Shown here: positions 9,012-18,662 of the stretch, in pieces
Numbering within the stretch: position 1 is the stretch's first letter
Layout of the letters: each line of letters opens with the position of its first letter
Source: UBA1672 sp051967755
GTDB lineage: Bacteria > Pseudomonadota > Alphaproteobacteria > Micavibrionales > Micavibrionaceae
Assembly (NCBI GenBank): GCA_051967755.1
Contig: JBQDYD010000004.1
Location: forward strand, 124,001 to 188,000
Reading direction: 5' to 3'
Length of the DNA stretch: 64,000 nt
The notes under the pieces: generated by a model
What the model was told of the DNA's origin: nothing
The model's database searches: none
Seen by the model: the letters and a program-made list of their open reading frames with translations, nothing else
Translations under genes and position numbers: made by a program

Positions 9012-9425
9012 ATGAGCAATCTCATTCAATTCGAACTTGTATCCCCGGAAAAGAAACTTGTTTCTGAGCCTTATTACCTTGCGGAAATTCCCGGTGATGA
9101 CGGTATTTTCGGCGTTATGCAAGGGCACTGTTCATTGCTTTCTTCGCTCAAGCCGGGCGTTGTCCGCCTTCAAAAGGAAAAAGGCGCCAGTGAAAAAGAA
9201 GAGATCTTTATCGCAGGCGGTTTTGCAGATGTGACCGCGAATAACTGTACGGTTTTGGCGGAAGAGGCCATTCCCGTAAAAGACCTGAATAAAGAAAGTC
9301 TGGAGCAGCTTTTGACGGATCTGAATGAAGATATCAATTTGGCAGAAGAAAAAACGGATAAAAAGCATATCCAAGATAAAATTGATATCACGAAAGCAAA
9401 AATCACAGCCATCACAGGCTTGTAA
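9012..9425 (+). CDS. atpC: ATP synthase F1 subunit epsilon
   Basis: 137 residues, last gene of the operon. The N-terminal beta-sandwich is recognised by LVSPEKKLVSEPYYLAEIPGDDGIFGVMQGH, followed by FIAGGFADVTANNCTVLAEEA. The C-terminal helical hairpin, which inhibits ATP hydrolysis in many bacteria, is present (EDINLAEEKTDKKHIQDKID). AAGGA stands just upstream of the ATG. A strong terminator follows. Confidence 0.96.
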   Translation: MSNLIQFELVSPEKKLVSEPYYLAEIPGDDGIFGVMQGHCSLLSSLKPGVVRLQKEKGASEKEEIFIAGGFADVTANNCTVLAEEAIPVKDLNKESLEQLLTDLNEDINLAEEKTDKKHIQDKIDITKAKITAITGL

Positions 9426-9449
9426 TTCATTCTGTTAAAGCAAACTCTT

Positions 9450-9474
9450 AAGCCACACATTGCGTGTGGCTTTT
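9450..9474 (+). terminator. Terminator of the atp operon
   Basis: AAGCCACAC and GTGTGGCTT form a perfect nine-base-pair stem with a five-base loop, followed by T residues, 24 bases after the atpC stop. Confidence 0.85.
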
Positions 9475-9558
9475 GTCGTTTTACATTTCTTGACATAATT
9501 TTTTTATTTTGCTTTGATAATTTTCAATCAATTAGAATAAAAACAGGGTGATCATTAC

Positions 9559-10383
9559 ATGAATAATTCAAGAAATATTGCATTTGGTGCAATTGCGGCT
9601 TTGTGGTTGAGCGCGGGCTGCGGCAATGTTGGCAATGCAGAGAGTAGCGGCGGCCAAGCGCCTGTGCTGAATGATCCCGATCAAACAGAGATGATTTTTA
9701 TTCCACCGATTGATGATGCCATATCACAATCAGGGCAGTGTGATGATGATTTGGTTGATAAGTTGGTTAACCGTGACGTTTATGAGCGCCTTGTGCAGGC
9801 CGATGATTTCAACGAAATGGCGGCAGGTTTGCCTGAGGACGCGAGCCTGTCAGACCGCATTAATGCATATAAGGCGGAGCGCACTGAGAAAATTGGAGTG
9901 TTCTTTGATTGTAGCGATGAGAATAAAGAGCTGCATGATTTGGCGGCGTTTATAACAACCTATCCTGAAAATCCGGGCAATGCAGATAAGTTTAGGGAGT
10001 TGTTCGTTGAGGTTGCCTCTACGCGTTTGGATGATATTAACGCGCTGTATCCTCCTGAAATGCTTAATGAGGCAGCACATGAATTTAAGGATTTCTTACT
10101 GGATATGAATATGGAGCGTATTGAGGAGCTTGGCCCCATGTTCAAGGAAGATGAACTTGATGCGCGTATCGATGCGTTAATTGAGGATAACCATGATCAG
10201 CTGTCACTGACTGTGGCGCGTCTGGAAATGGCGGACTATCTTGGGGTGCAAGGCAAAGTCGAAGGTGCCTCGCCGCAAGCATTTGCTAACCAGTTTAAAA
10301 CACTTATTGCCGACGAAATGGCGCAATATCTGCGAGAAGTGATTTCCGCAAAACAAATGGCAGGGCCGACTTACGAAATATAG
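9559..10383 (+). CDS. Putative lipoprotein, function unknown
   Basis: 274 residues. The N-terminus MNNSRNIAFGAIAALWLSAGC resembles a lipoprotein signal peptide with the cysteine in S-A-G-C, an imperfect lipobox. The mature part is acidic and looks mainly helical, without a motif I recognise; two more cysteines occur (SGQCDDD and FFDCSD). It stands alone after the atp terminator and its stop is three bases from the end of the convergent gene on the other strand. A Shine-Dalgarno sequence is weak (CAGGGTG). Confidence 0.6.
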   Translation: MNNSRNIAFGAIAALWLSAGCGNVGNAESSGGQAPVLNDPDQTEMIFIPPIDDAISQSGQCDDDLVDKLVNRDVYERLVQADDFNEMAAGLPEDASLSDRINAYKAERTEKIGVFFDCSDENKELHDLAAFITTYPENPGNADKFRELFVEVASTRLDDINALYPPEMLNEAAHEFKDFLLDMNMERIEELGPMFKEDELDARIDALIEDNHDQLSLTVARLEMADYLGVQGKVEGASPQAFANQFKTLIADEMAQYLREVISAKQMAGPTYEI

Positions 10384-10386
10384 AAT

Positions 10387-10953
10387 TTATTCATTCGTAA
10401 TTGTTTTGTGAAATGCGTCATCGGGCAGGGTCGTGATGTGCTGATAATTCAAATTTTGCGGAATCGTGCTCGGATCAATTCCCGTTATTTGTGATAATTC
10501 TGAAATCAGCTCATTAATTTCGGGAAGGACATCGTCCTCATAACGGTCTAAAACGCCTTGCACGGATGTGGGCATGCCTTCTTTAAGTATCAAAGGATAG
10601 TTATGCTTCAGGTCTTCGATATAGCCGCGAATTTGCACCAGAGCATTCAGCGTCCCTTGTTCATCTTCCATCATTGCCGCCATTTCAAGAACCATCGTAG
10701 AATTGCCGATCGCATCGCGAAATGCATGTGTCATACGCGTGGAAAAGCCGTCCATGCCCTCATCATGGCCAATGGATTTAAAGGTTAAACTTGTTGCCGC
10801 ATCGCGAATAACTTGATTTTGTTCTTCTGTTAAATGTATGGCTGACAGGGCATCTTCCAGATCTTTGCGCCATGGTTGGTTATCGTCGACAAGTTCATGA
10901 AGCGTGCTCACCAGACCTTCGGTTTTCTGTTCGAAATGTTCTGACAGTGCCAT
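10387..10953 (-). CDS. Hypothetical protein (helical, cytosolic)
   Basis: 188 residues with no signal peptide or membrane segment. It appears all-helical, with ends such as MALSEHFEQKTEGLVSTLHELVDD. No family recognised. It starts five bases after the stop of the LOG-like gene, so it is the last gene of a leftward operon that includes pabA. Confidence 0.55.
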   Translation of the reverse strand: MALSEHFEQKTEGLVSTLHELVDDNQPWRKDLEDALSAIHLTEEQNQVIRDAATSLTFKSIGHDEGMDGFSTRMTHAFRDAIGNSTMVLEMAAMMEDEQGTLNALVQIRGYIEDLKHNYPLILKEGMPTSVQGVLDRYEDDVLPEINELISELSQITGIDPSTIPQNLNYQHITTLPDDAFHKTITNE

Positions 10954-10958
10954 ATGAT

Positions 10959-11885
10959 TTATTCCGTTTCGCGTATCTCAATGTGGGTTTTGGTTTCGCT
11001 AGGCCCCCATTTATCATTGTGCAAGTCTATCTTAATTTTTTTTTGAGCGTCAAGTTTCGCCCTCAACGCGGTTAAGTCATTATCAACGCTGAATAATTCT
11101 GTGCAATGATCGGTGATGAACTTTTCTTTCTGTGCGGTTTTTATCCATTCCAAAAGGGGCGTGAATTGATCATCTTTGTTTAAAATACCGATATGCCGAT
11201 CATGCTTTCCAAGCTGTTTCAGGCCAAGCGCCGTGGCAAGGATATAGCTCTGTTCGATGGTCGGGGTATCAAAAATCAGCGGCTCATCTTCATTCTGAAG
11301 GATCAGGGATTCATAATTTGGTAAATTGGCTGGGTCCCCGTTGACCGTTGGCGGTGTCCAACGATCTAACTGTGTAAAGGCATCTTCGGGGGAATCCGCA
11401 ACAATAAAGTGCGCTTTGGACAGGTCGGGCAGGGTGTTAAGGTATTGGATGAATAAATCCCAATAACCATCCGTGTTAACAAGGACAACAGGATTGGCGT
11501 GCGACCCCAAATGTGCCCAATGCAATGCCTCTAGGAATTCATCAATTGTGCCAAAGCCACCTGCGAGCGTGATAATCGCATCTGCGCGGTTGAACATTTT
11601 TAATTTACGTTCCCACAGGTCGGGTACAAGAATTGTTTGGCTTAGGTTTGGGTGAATGCGTTCGCTGTCTTTCAGGCTTTTCGGGATAACGCCCGTTACC
11701 GATGCACCTGCATCCAGCGCCGTATTGGCCACAATACCCATCAGGCCTGCATCCATGCCGCCATAGACAAGGGTACGTCCCGTTTCACCGATGATTTTCC
11801 CTGTTTGGGTGGCGGTGTCTTTAAAGATAGGTCTGCAGCGCCCGGAGGAGCCAAGGTAGACGGTTATTTTTTGGGTGTTATTCAT
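10959..11885 (-). CDS. LOG-family phosphoribohydrolase-like protein with C-terminal extension
   Basis: 308 residues. Residues 1-180 are a LOG (lysine decarboxylase-like) domain: start VYLGSSGRCRP, YGGMDAGLMG at 41-50, and AGGFGTIDE at 108-116, the variant of the PGGxGTxxE nucleotide-binding motif. Family members cleave nucleoside 5'-monophosphates to base and ribose phosphate. Residues 181-308 are an added domain that I do not recognise, whereas typical LOG proteins stop near 190 residues. It lies between pabA (41 bases upstream) and the small helical gene (5 bases downstream) in the same direction. Confidence 0.8.
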   Translation of the reverse strand: MNNTQKITVYLGSSGRCRPIFKDTATQTGKIIGETGRTLVYGGMDAGLMGIVANTALDAGASVTGVIPKSLKDSERIHPNLSQTILVPDLWERKLKMFNRADAIITLAGGFGTIDEFLEALHWAHLGSHANPVVLVNTDGYWDLFIQYLNTLPDLSKAHFIVADSPEDAFTQLDRWTPPTVNGDPANLPNYESLILQNEDEPLIFDTPTIEQSYILATALGLKQLGKHDRHIGILNKDDQFTPLLEWIKTAQKEKFITDHCTELFSVDNDLTALRAKLDAQKKIKIDLHNDKWGPSETKTHIEIRETE

Positions 11886-11926
11886 TGTTTTTTTCCAAAC
11901 TTTATAGGGGCTTAGTGTGTTATGCG

Positions 11927-12544
11927 CTATGGCTGGGATTCGATATTTTGCTTATCTTTTTTATGCTGGCTGTTCCATTCATGGGCATAGGATAAGAAGT
12001 TCTTTAATAAATCTATTCCGCATGGTGTCATGATAGACTCGGGATGGAATTGAACCCCGAATACAGGGTGGGTTATGTGCTGCATGGCCATGATTTCATC
12101 TTTATGGCTTAGGGCAGTAATTCGTAAATCTGTGCCATCGGCCAGATCACAAATCAAAGAGTGGTAACGCCCCGTCTTTAGGGGGCTTTGGATGCCGTGA
12201 AATAACACAGAATTATCGTGTTCGACCATGCTTACTTTGCCATGAACAGGGGTTGCGGCCTTTATTGTGCGCCCGCCATAGGCCTCACCTATGGCCTGAT
12301 GCCCAAGGCAAACCCCCAATATCGGAATATATGCGCCAAAGTGACGTATTAAATCGATGCAGATCCCTGAATCCTGCGGTGCGCATGGCCCCGGGGATAT
12401 GATAATCGCATGGGGGTTAAGGCGCTCAATCTCATCCAATGTGATTTGATCATTGCGCTCAACAATAACGGTCTCACCCAGCCTCTGCACATAGCCGGCC
12501 AGTGTGTAAACAAAGGAATCATAATTATCGATGATCAAAATCAT
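11927..12544 (-). CDS. pabA: Glutamine amidotransferase, aminodeoxychorismate/anthranilate synthase component II
   Basis: 205 residues, class I glutamine amidotransferase. Start MILIIDNYDSFVYTLAGYVQ is typical of PabA/TrpG. The catalytic triad is visible: C79 in GVCLGHQ, H167 and E169 in VQFHPES. It supplies ammonia to the chorismate-converting subunit. A pabB-type component I is encoded 1.4 kb upstream in the same direction, which favours PabA (folate) over TrpG; the amidotransferase may serve both pathways. Confidence 0.88.
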   Translation of the reverse strand: MILIIDNYDSFVYTLAGYVQRLGETVIVERNDQITLDEIERLNPHAIIISPGPCAPQDSGICIDLIRHFGAYIPILGVCLGHQAIGEAYGGRTIKAATPVHGKVSMVEHDNSVLFHGIQSPLKTGRYHSLICDLADGTDLRITALSHKDEIMAMQHITHPVFGVQFHPESIMTPCGIDLLKNFLSYAHEWNSQHKKDKQNIESQP

Positions 12545-12601
12545 AAGGCGTAAACTATAAATCGAAGGGGGCGTTTAGGGAATTCATATTTTTAAAAACA
12601 A

Positions 12602-13852
12602 TCAATCAGATGTTAAATGATCGGTGAAACCTTCGCCACTGCTATAGATGCCTGCCATTTTATCAGCTTGTTGATGTTGGAAAATACGATCAAAGCGCGC
12701 AAGCTTATCCTGAAATTCATCAGGCGTAGAGGCCCAACGCGGGTCATCTATGGTTAAGATTGCACCGGCCATGCCAACGGATCGAAGCATATCATCCACC
12801 CATTCCTGTTCTTTTGATACGAAAATCTCTTCAAAGAAATGCGTGTTTTGTGCGTATTTAAAATCCGGTAATCCCTCAAGGATATGCACTTGGCGTTCTG
12901 TGTCTAAACGATGGTTGTCAGGGATGTGTGCCTGATGGAAATCACGATTGCTCAAGACAATGGCCATTACCGGCAGTTTACGTTCCTTGATGCCGGCGGA
13001 CAGGCTTTCTGTGCCGGGAAGATATACGGGATCGAGACCGTCATTCTTCCCAAGAACATGCGCATTACCTGAAAATTGGACTAAAATACGGGCATCCTGA
13101 TTGTCTGCGAAGTCCTCGATCAGGCGCGCCGCGTGATGGTTACGTATCCAAATGCCGTCAGGCTCATACGGGCTAAAGTCTTTTTCGCGCTCGACCCAGC
13201 ATTCTTCCATGCTCTGCTTTGTTTGCGGATCATATGGATCAAGACATTGTTCTTCGCTGTGGGTGCCGTTTTCGGTTGATTTATACACCAACGCAGCATC
13301 TGTAAAACGAACGGGAATGCCTGAATCTATGAGGTTACGTTGAAAGACTTTCTGCGCGTACGGGGCAAGTGTCGGCTCTCCGCCTGCGTAGACATACATT
13401 AACCCAATATCACCGTTTTCATTGGCCTCATTATAGGCGCTGTATAAAACGGAATCATCCTCATCATATCCTTTAGAATATCTAAGCCAGTTTGTGACGA
13501 TACTGTCGCGGTTTTCCAACCCGCATACTGTTTTCTCTCCGCTTTGTTGCAAGGTTTTTAAAACCAACATGTGATGAAGGTAATGGGCGGGGTAATCATG
13601 TTGCTCTCCGATTACAACCACCAAAGGCTCATCCGCGCGGCCTTCTCGGTCCAGGCGATAGCGTTCCTTTAAAATGCGCTCCGCGCTATCCATTGCGCCG
13701 AAAATAATGCGGGAATGTTCATCCTCACCGCCTGAAATGACCCCGACAGGATCAATCAAAGCTTCGTGTGATATGCGCTCAACGCGGCGATTATCATTAA
13801 ATCGCGCAGCCAGACTTTGTATTTTTTTAATCATGGGCGTGTGTGCATTCAC
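12602..13852 (-). CDS. Hypothetical protein, possible EreA/ChaN-like fold
   Basis: 416 residues, soluble, no signal peptide. Residues 77-94 (VVVIGEQHDYPAHYLHH) and a later strand ILVQFSGNAHVLG recall the G-E-x-H and G-x-x-H motifs of the ChaN/EreA/TraB-like superfamily of metal- or haem-dependent proteins; this is a resemblance by eye only. It stands between pabB and pabA, 75 bases after one and 57 before the other, all leftward, so it probably belongs to their operon. I cannot give a function. Confidence 0.5.
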   Translation of the reverse strand: MNAHTPMIKKIQSLAARFNDNRRVERISHEALIDPVGVISGGEDEHSRIIFGAMDSAERILKERYRLDREGRADEPLVVVIGEQHDYPAHYLHHMLVLKTLQQSGEKTVCGLENRDSIVTNWLRYSKGYDEDDSVLYSAYNEANENGDIGLMYVYAGGEPTLAPYAQKVFQRNLIDSGIPVRFTDAALVYKSTENGTHSEEQCLDPYDPQTKQSMEECWVEREKDFSPYEPDGIWIRNHHAARLIEDFADNQDARILVQFSGNAHVLGKNDGLDPVYLPGTESLSAGIKERKLPVMAIVLSNRDFHQAHIPDNHRLDTERQVHILEGLPDFKYAQNTHFFEEIFVSKEQEWVDDMLRSVGMAGAILTIDDPRWASTPDEFQDKLARFDRIFQHQQADKMAGIYSSGEGFTDHLTSD

Positions 13853-13927
13853 CTGTTTTAAGAACAGTGGACGATAAAATATTACGCTCTATACTGTCAA
13901 ATAATATGACAAAGTACACTGCGCGTG

Positions 13928-15376
13928 CTATCCGGCTTTAGAGAGCTCGGGCTGTTCTTCATTATTTTGTGTTTTGAATGATTTCAGGACGGGTGCGGCC
14001 TTATCCAATGTTTCTTGGTATTCCGCCGTAGGGTCTGAATCTGCAACGATACCGCCGCCAACTTGCAATATGGCCTTGTTGTTTTCATAGACCAACGTAC
14101 GGATAAGGATGTTGGTATCCATTGTGTTATCAAACCCGATATAGCCAATAGAGCCGCAATAAGCACCGCGGCGCACGCCTTCGAGCTCCTCAATAATTTC
14201 CATGGCGCGGATTTTAGGCGCGCCTGTAATCGATCCGCCGGGAAAGCAGCCCTCTAATAAATCAACGGCACTGAAATCTTTTTCCAATGTACCTGTGATG
14301 TGCGAAACCAGATGATGAACCCCTGCAAAACTCTCTAATTTACAGAGGTCGCGCACATTGATTGTGGCGGGGTCGCAGACTTTTGATAAATCATTGCGCA
14401 GTAAATCAACAATCATGGTGTTTTCCGCGCGGTCTTTTTCATTATTCAAAAGGTCATTTTTATTGGCGCGATCGGTCACGATATCAGGAACGCGCGGGCG
14501 TGTGCCTTTGATCGGGCTGGTCTCAACCTTTTTGTCGCGGACGGTGACGAAACGCTCCGGCGAAGCGGATGAGATTTTGACATTGCCTAAATTCATATAG
14601 GTCGCAAAAGGCGCGGGGTTGACCTGACGCAGATGCATATAATGCACAAAGGCATCAAAACCCTCCGGCAAATCGGCCTCAAAACGCTGAGTGAGGTTTG
14701 CCTGAAAGATATCGCCGTCATAAATGTAATCAACGACTCTTTTAACAGTGTCGATATAGGAATCGCGGGTGAAATTAGATTTCCAATCAAGATCCTGCGC
14801 CAAATAGGGCGGCGCGGTGACATCTTGCGTAAGAAGGTACAAAAAGTGATTACGTTTTTTCTCTGCCTCATCTGCGGATGCAGCATGTGTGAAGATATAC
14901 GTCTTCTTAAGCAAATAATCATGCGCCAGAACCTGGTCATATATACCCACCGCCATATCAGGCGTTTGGTTTTTATTCTCTGCCGTATGGGGTAAATCTT
15001 CCAGATATCGTCCAAGGTCATAGCCGAATAAGCCTGCCGCGCCGCCTTGAAAGGGGGGCATGTTCGCGATGGTGGTTGCGCCGCTGACCCATGATTTGAT
15101 ACGGGACTGCAAAATTGCGAAAGGTTGCCCTTCAAATGATAAACGCTGATCCCAATTGGTGACGGTGATTTTACCGTCTTTGGCCTCTATCGTCTCAACG
15201 GGCTGGCACATAACAAAGCTATAGCGGCTGCTTGGGTGTTTGCGATCGGCGCTGTCCAAAAACAGACTATAGGGCATATGTTTTATATTCAGAAATGCCT
15301 GAACGGGATCAATAGCGGTAATTTCCTGAACATAAGGTTTCATGCGTTTTTGTCGATTTTCACCTGATAATGTCAT
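13928..15376 (-). CDS. pabB: Aminodeoxychorismate synthase component I
   Basis: 482 residues, chorismate-binding enzyme family. Conserved blocks: SSASPERFVTV, SPIKGTRPR, CFPGGSITGAPKIRAMEII, YCGSIGYIGFD, and GGGIVADSDPTAEY. The lysine in PIKGT is the aminodeoxychorismate synthase form, whereas anthranilate synthase has alanine there. It makes 4-amino-4-deoxychorismate for folate. There is no fused lyase domain. The ATG at 15376 lacks a clear ribosome-binding site; a second ATG 11 codons inside (MKPYVQE) is possible. First gene of the leftward cluster. Confidence 0.88.
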   Translation of the reverse strand: MTLSGENRQKRMKPYVQEITAIDPVQAFLNIKHMPYSLFLDSADRKHPSSRYSFVMCQPVETIEAKDGKITVTNWDQRLSFEGQPFAILQSRIKSWVSGATTIANMPPFQGGAAGLFGYDLGRYLEDLPHTAENKNQTPDMAVGIYDQVLAHDYLLKKTYIFTHAASADEAEKKRNHFLYLLTQDVTAPPYLAQDLDWKSNFTRDSYIDTVKRVVDYIYDGDIFQANLTQRFEADLPEGFDAFVHYMHLRQVNPAPFATYMNLGNVKISSASPERFVTVRDKKVETSPIKGTRPRVPDIVTDRANKNDLLNNEKDRAENTMIVDLLRNDLSKVCDPATINVRDLCKLESFAGVHHLVSHITGTLEKDFSAVDLLEGCFPGGSITGAPKIRAMEIIEELEGVRRGAYCGSIGYIGFDNTMDTNILIRTLVYENNKAILQVGGGIVADSDPTAEYQETLDKAAPVLKSFKTQNNEEQPELSKAG

Positions 15377-15539
15377 AAGTCTTAAATAAAGAGATCAAAG
15401 TATAGTGTCTATCGAAATAAAATAACAAACATTGTGCGTTTTTTTATCCACACACTAATATTTAACATCTTAATGTAGCATCATAAATTAAAATATCCTA
15501 ATATTAAGGAAAATAATAACTGAGTGTAAAGGAAGGTTT

Positions 15540-15914
15540 ATGTCTGACGAACTGGAATCAACGGTAGAAGAGTTCAAACATCGGTTTGAAATGCTTAAGA
15601 GTGATTATATTGGCTTTTTTGATCCGACATCAAAGGTCAAGCTTGAGGGGGAGTTTAGGGATGAGGTGCAAAATGATGTGATGCGCCTGTATCAAAGTGC
15701 GCAATGGGCGGTTCGTCTGGGTGTTGAAGACCAAGATGCGGCAGAAATTCTTTTTGATTTGGAAGAGGTTGATACTCTTTTAGAAAATGCATCATTGGTG
15801 CGAAACAATGTCTCGCATAATCATGAGCGCATCCATGAATATCTTTCAGAGGCGTTGCCGGAAATAGATTTCTCAGAGATGGGTGGTGGGTTTGATGCCC
15901 CCGGAAATGATTGA
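15540..15914 (+). CDS. Hypothetical small acidic protein
   Basis: 124 residues, acidic and mostly helical, with a glycine-rich tail (MGGGFDAPGND). A strong AAGGAAGG lies seven bases before the ATG. The last 42 bases overlap the end of the convergent helicase gene, so both C-termini are encoded by the same DNA in opposite strands. No family recognised. Confidence 0.6.
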   Translation: MSDELESTVEEFKHRFEMLKSDYIGFFDPTSKVKLEGEFRDEVQNDVMRLYQSAQWAVRLGVEDQDAAEILFDLEEVDTLLENASLVRNNVSHNHERIHEYLSEALPEIDFSEMGGGFDAPGND

Positions 15915-18662
15915 TACCGCATCCTGAAGGCCGGTTTTAATAATCGGCGTATCTGCGGGGAATGCCCCATGCAGGCGCGAGGGCAGCATGGAATCGAGCA
16001 TCACAAACACCCCCTGATCATCGGCGCGTCTGATCAAACGGCCAAAGGCTTGTTTGAGTTTCAGGCGGGTCATCATCTCATCATAGCGGCGCTTACCGAA
16101 TGCATTGCGCCTTGCCTTATGCAGCAAGGTCGGGCGCGGCCATGGCACGCGGTCAAACACCAAAAGGCGTAAAGATTCCCCGGGCACGTCTACGCCATCA
16201 CGCACAGCATCTGTGCCAAGCAAGCAGGCATGTGCATCCTCGCGGAAAATATCAATCAATGTGCCAGTATCAATTTTTTCGATATGTTGCCCATAAAGGG
16301 GAATGCCTGATTTTTCCATCGGCAGGACGATACGATCATACACCGCGCGCAGGCGCTGTATGGCGGTAAATAACCCAAGCGCGCCGCCGCCGCTTGCCGT
16401 AAAGAGCGCTTGATACGCTGCGGCGACTTGCCCCAAATCATTTTTATTGACGTCATCTAAAATAATCACCTTTGTGCGGTTGCCGTAATCAAAGGGGGAG
16501 GTAAAGGAATTTATGATCGGTTCGTGACTTAGATATCTTGCGCCTGTGCGCTCAAAGGCGGCTTGGGTGTTCAGTTCTTCATCCTCTGTGGCATCACGCA
16601 TGGTCGCCGATGTAACGGTCATGCCATGCACATGCGGGCGGATACTGGTGGCAAAGGGTTTCATCGGGTCAACGTAATGGCGATAAACACCAACATCGAT
16701 AGATTGCCCGTCGACGCGCTCAACCTCCATCCAATCAACGAAGCCTTCGACGTTATCGCCTTCTTCCATCGTTTCCAGCATTCCGATCCAGCTTTTAAGC
16801 GTCATCCCGCCGCGGCGCTCTAATGAGGTCGCCAGCGCGTCAAGGCGTTTACGGGTGTCACTATCCATGTCCCCCTGATCACTTGCCAACCGTGCATGGA
16901 GGAGCTTTGACAGCGCATCCATCGGGGAAAGCAGGCGGGTTAAGGCCTGTTTCAGGGATGTGCAGGCGGCGATGATATCCTCATCTAGGGGAAAGAGCGG
17001 GGTTTCAAGCGAATAGGGGCCATCCACGCCGTCCGCGCGCGCATAGACAAGGCGGTAAACCTCCATCAGGAATGTTTCTGTGGGCCCGTGCGGCGCTTTG
17101 TCCTTGAAACGGCGGCTCCAGCCATGCCCACACAGGGCAGAGGCATTATGCACGATCTCCTCCAACATTTTGACGGCATCTTCATCGCCCTCGATCAAAT
17201 CTTCCATGCGGCGTTTTAATCCGCGCGCGCGCCCCTTACGGCCGCCTTCATTCCCCAAAATCCAGCGCCTTAGATCAGCCGTCTCACGCGCGGTGAGGTG
17301 CGCGGAAAAGGCACTATCGGCGGCATCAAACAGGTGGTGCGCTTCATCAAAAATATAGCGCGTCGGCATTTTTTCAGACGATGATGACATCGCTGATTGG
17401 ATCATGACAAGCGCGTGATTGGCAATCACAAGGCGGGATCGTTTGGCCTTACGTACAGATCGCTCAATAAAGCAGCGATTATAATGATCACACGCGGAAT
17501 AAATACACTCACCGCGCCGATCCGCCAGACCGTATGTGTTCGCATAGCCGAGCAGACCCGATAGCCAGCCGGGGAAGTCTGCACCACTTAAATCACCGTC
17601 TTTGGTGGCCGCAACCCATCGCGCCATAATCCCTGCGGCAACCACGTGCCGTGCATTATAGGATGTCGCAGCACCCGCCGAGGCATCCTCTAGGTTCAGC
17701 AAGCACAGATAATTCTCTCGCCCTTTTCGGATAGAAGTATAAGCATCCTTGACCACGGGATGCGGATAGAGGCGGTCAATCTCTCCATCGATTTGGCGTT
17801 GCAGGTTCTTCGTGTATGTTGATATCCACACGCTGCCTTCATTCTTTTCTGCCCACACGCTGGCGGGGGCAAGGTAGCCCAAAGTTTTCCCGACGCCCGT
17901 GCCTGCCTCTGCCAGAACAATATGCGGGTTTTCATCCTCACGCATGGGTTCAAACATTTGGCGCACCGTATCGGTGTATTCTTTTTGCTGCGGCCTGATT
18001 TCGGCGGGTTTATCCCCGACATTAAGGAGCTCGGCAAGCTTATCGCGCGCTTCTTCCGCGCTGACGCTTTCGTGCGATGCGGGCGGCTCTGGCGGGTCGT
18101 CCGTCCACTCAGGAAGGTGTTTCCACACATTTAAGGCAGGGCGGGCGATGATTTCTGCCTGCGGGTCATATTCATGGCCAAGCGCGGCAAGGATATACGG
18201 CACCCACGGCCAGCCTTTGCCCTTTAGCCCCATCACCTCGGCGATTTTTGCGGGGTCGGCTTTTTCGGCGTGAATATCCTTTTGCAGATCGGTCAGCAAG
18301 GCGCGCGCCACATCCATCAGCGCAAAGGGGTAATCCTCAAAATCCTTCGGCACATCACAGCCCAAGGCGGTGCATAGCCCCACAGGCGTCGGCACGCAAA
18401 AGCGCGCAGGGTGCACGAACGCAAACAGCTCCAGCACGTCAAAGGTAAAGAATTCCTCATATTTCAGGCGGCTTTTCGTGTAGGGCGCATGACAGACCAT
18501 CACGGCCTTATTTTGAATTTCGCTGCGCAGTTCTGCATGAGAAAGGGTTTGGATCTCTCCGTCGGTTGTCAACATTACCGCGTTTTCAACATGCGCACAC
18601 AGCGCCGGAATATCCGGCAGGCTTATATGCTGTGGCATGGGAATCGCTGGCTCTGCACTCAT
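15873..18662 (-). CDS. DinG-like ATP-dependent DNA helicase (XPD type)
   Basis: 929 residues. Superfamily 2 helicase motifs are in order: AEAGTGVGKTLGYLAP (Walker A), cysteines for an iron-sulfur cluster (CLLNLED, then CIYSACDHYNRC), YIFDEAHHLFD (DEAH box), TVTSATMRD, and QAFGRLIRRADDQG (motif VI). The first 200 residues form an extra domain (FTFDVLELFAFVHPARF) often seen in alphaproteobacterial DinG-like proteins. Such enzymes unwind damaged or structured DNA 5' to 3'. The start codon overlaps the mscS stop (ATGA). GC content appears higher here than in neighbouring genes. Confidence 0.88.
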   Translation of the reverse strand: MSAEPAIPMPQHISLPDIPALCAHVENAVMLTTDGEIQTLSHAELRSEIQNKAVMVCHAPYTKSRLKYEEFFTFDVLELFAFVHPARFCVPTPVGLCTALGCDVPKDFEDYPFALMDVARALLTDLQKDIHAEKADPAKIAEVMGLKGKGWPWVPYILAALGHEYDPQAEIIARPALNVWKHLPEWTDDPPEPPASHESVSAEEARDKLAELLNVGDKPAEIRPQQKEYTDTVRQMFEPMREDENPHIVLAEAGTGVGKTLGYLAPASVWAEKNEGSVWISTYTKNLQRQIDGEIDRLYPHPVVKDAYTSIRKGRENYLCLLNLEDASAGAATSYNARHVVAAGIMARWVAATKDGDLSGADFPGWLSGLLGYANTYGLADRRGECIYSACDHYNRCFIERSVRKAKRSRLVIANHALVMIQSAMSSSSEKMPTRYIFDEAHHLFDAADSAFSAHLTARETADLRRWILGNEGGRKGRARGLKRRMEDLIEGDEDAVKMLEEIVHNASALCGHGWSRRFKDKAPHGPTETFLMEVYRLVYARADGVDGPYSLETPLFPLDEDIIAACTSLKQALTRLLSPMDALSKLLHARLASDQGDMDSDTRKRLDALATSLERRGGMTLKSWIGMLETMEEGDNVEGFVDWMEVERVDGQSIDVGVYRHYVDPMKPFATSIRPHVHGMTVTSATMRDATEDEELNTQAAFERTGARYLSHEPIINSFTSPFDYGNRTKVIILDDVNKNDLGQVAAAYQALFTASGGGALGLFTAIQRLRAVYDRIVLPMEKSGIPLYGQHIEKIDTGTLIDIFREDAHACLLGTDAVRDGVDVPGESLRLLVFDRVPWPRPTLLHKARRNAFGKRRYDEMMTRLKLKQAFGRLIRRADDQGVFVMLDSMLPSRLHGAFPADTPIIKTGLQDAVSIISGGIKPTTHL

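Noticed and set aside
15377..15539. Short palindrome CCTAATATTAAGG between pabB and the next gene
   Set aside because: Imperfect and AT-rich; no reason to prefer it over chance in such DNA.
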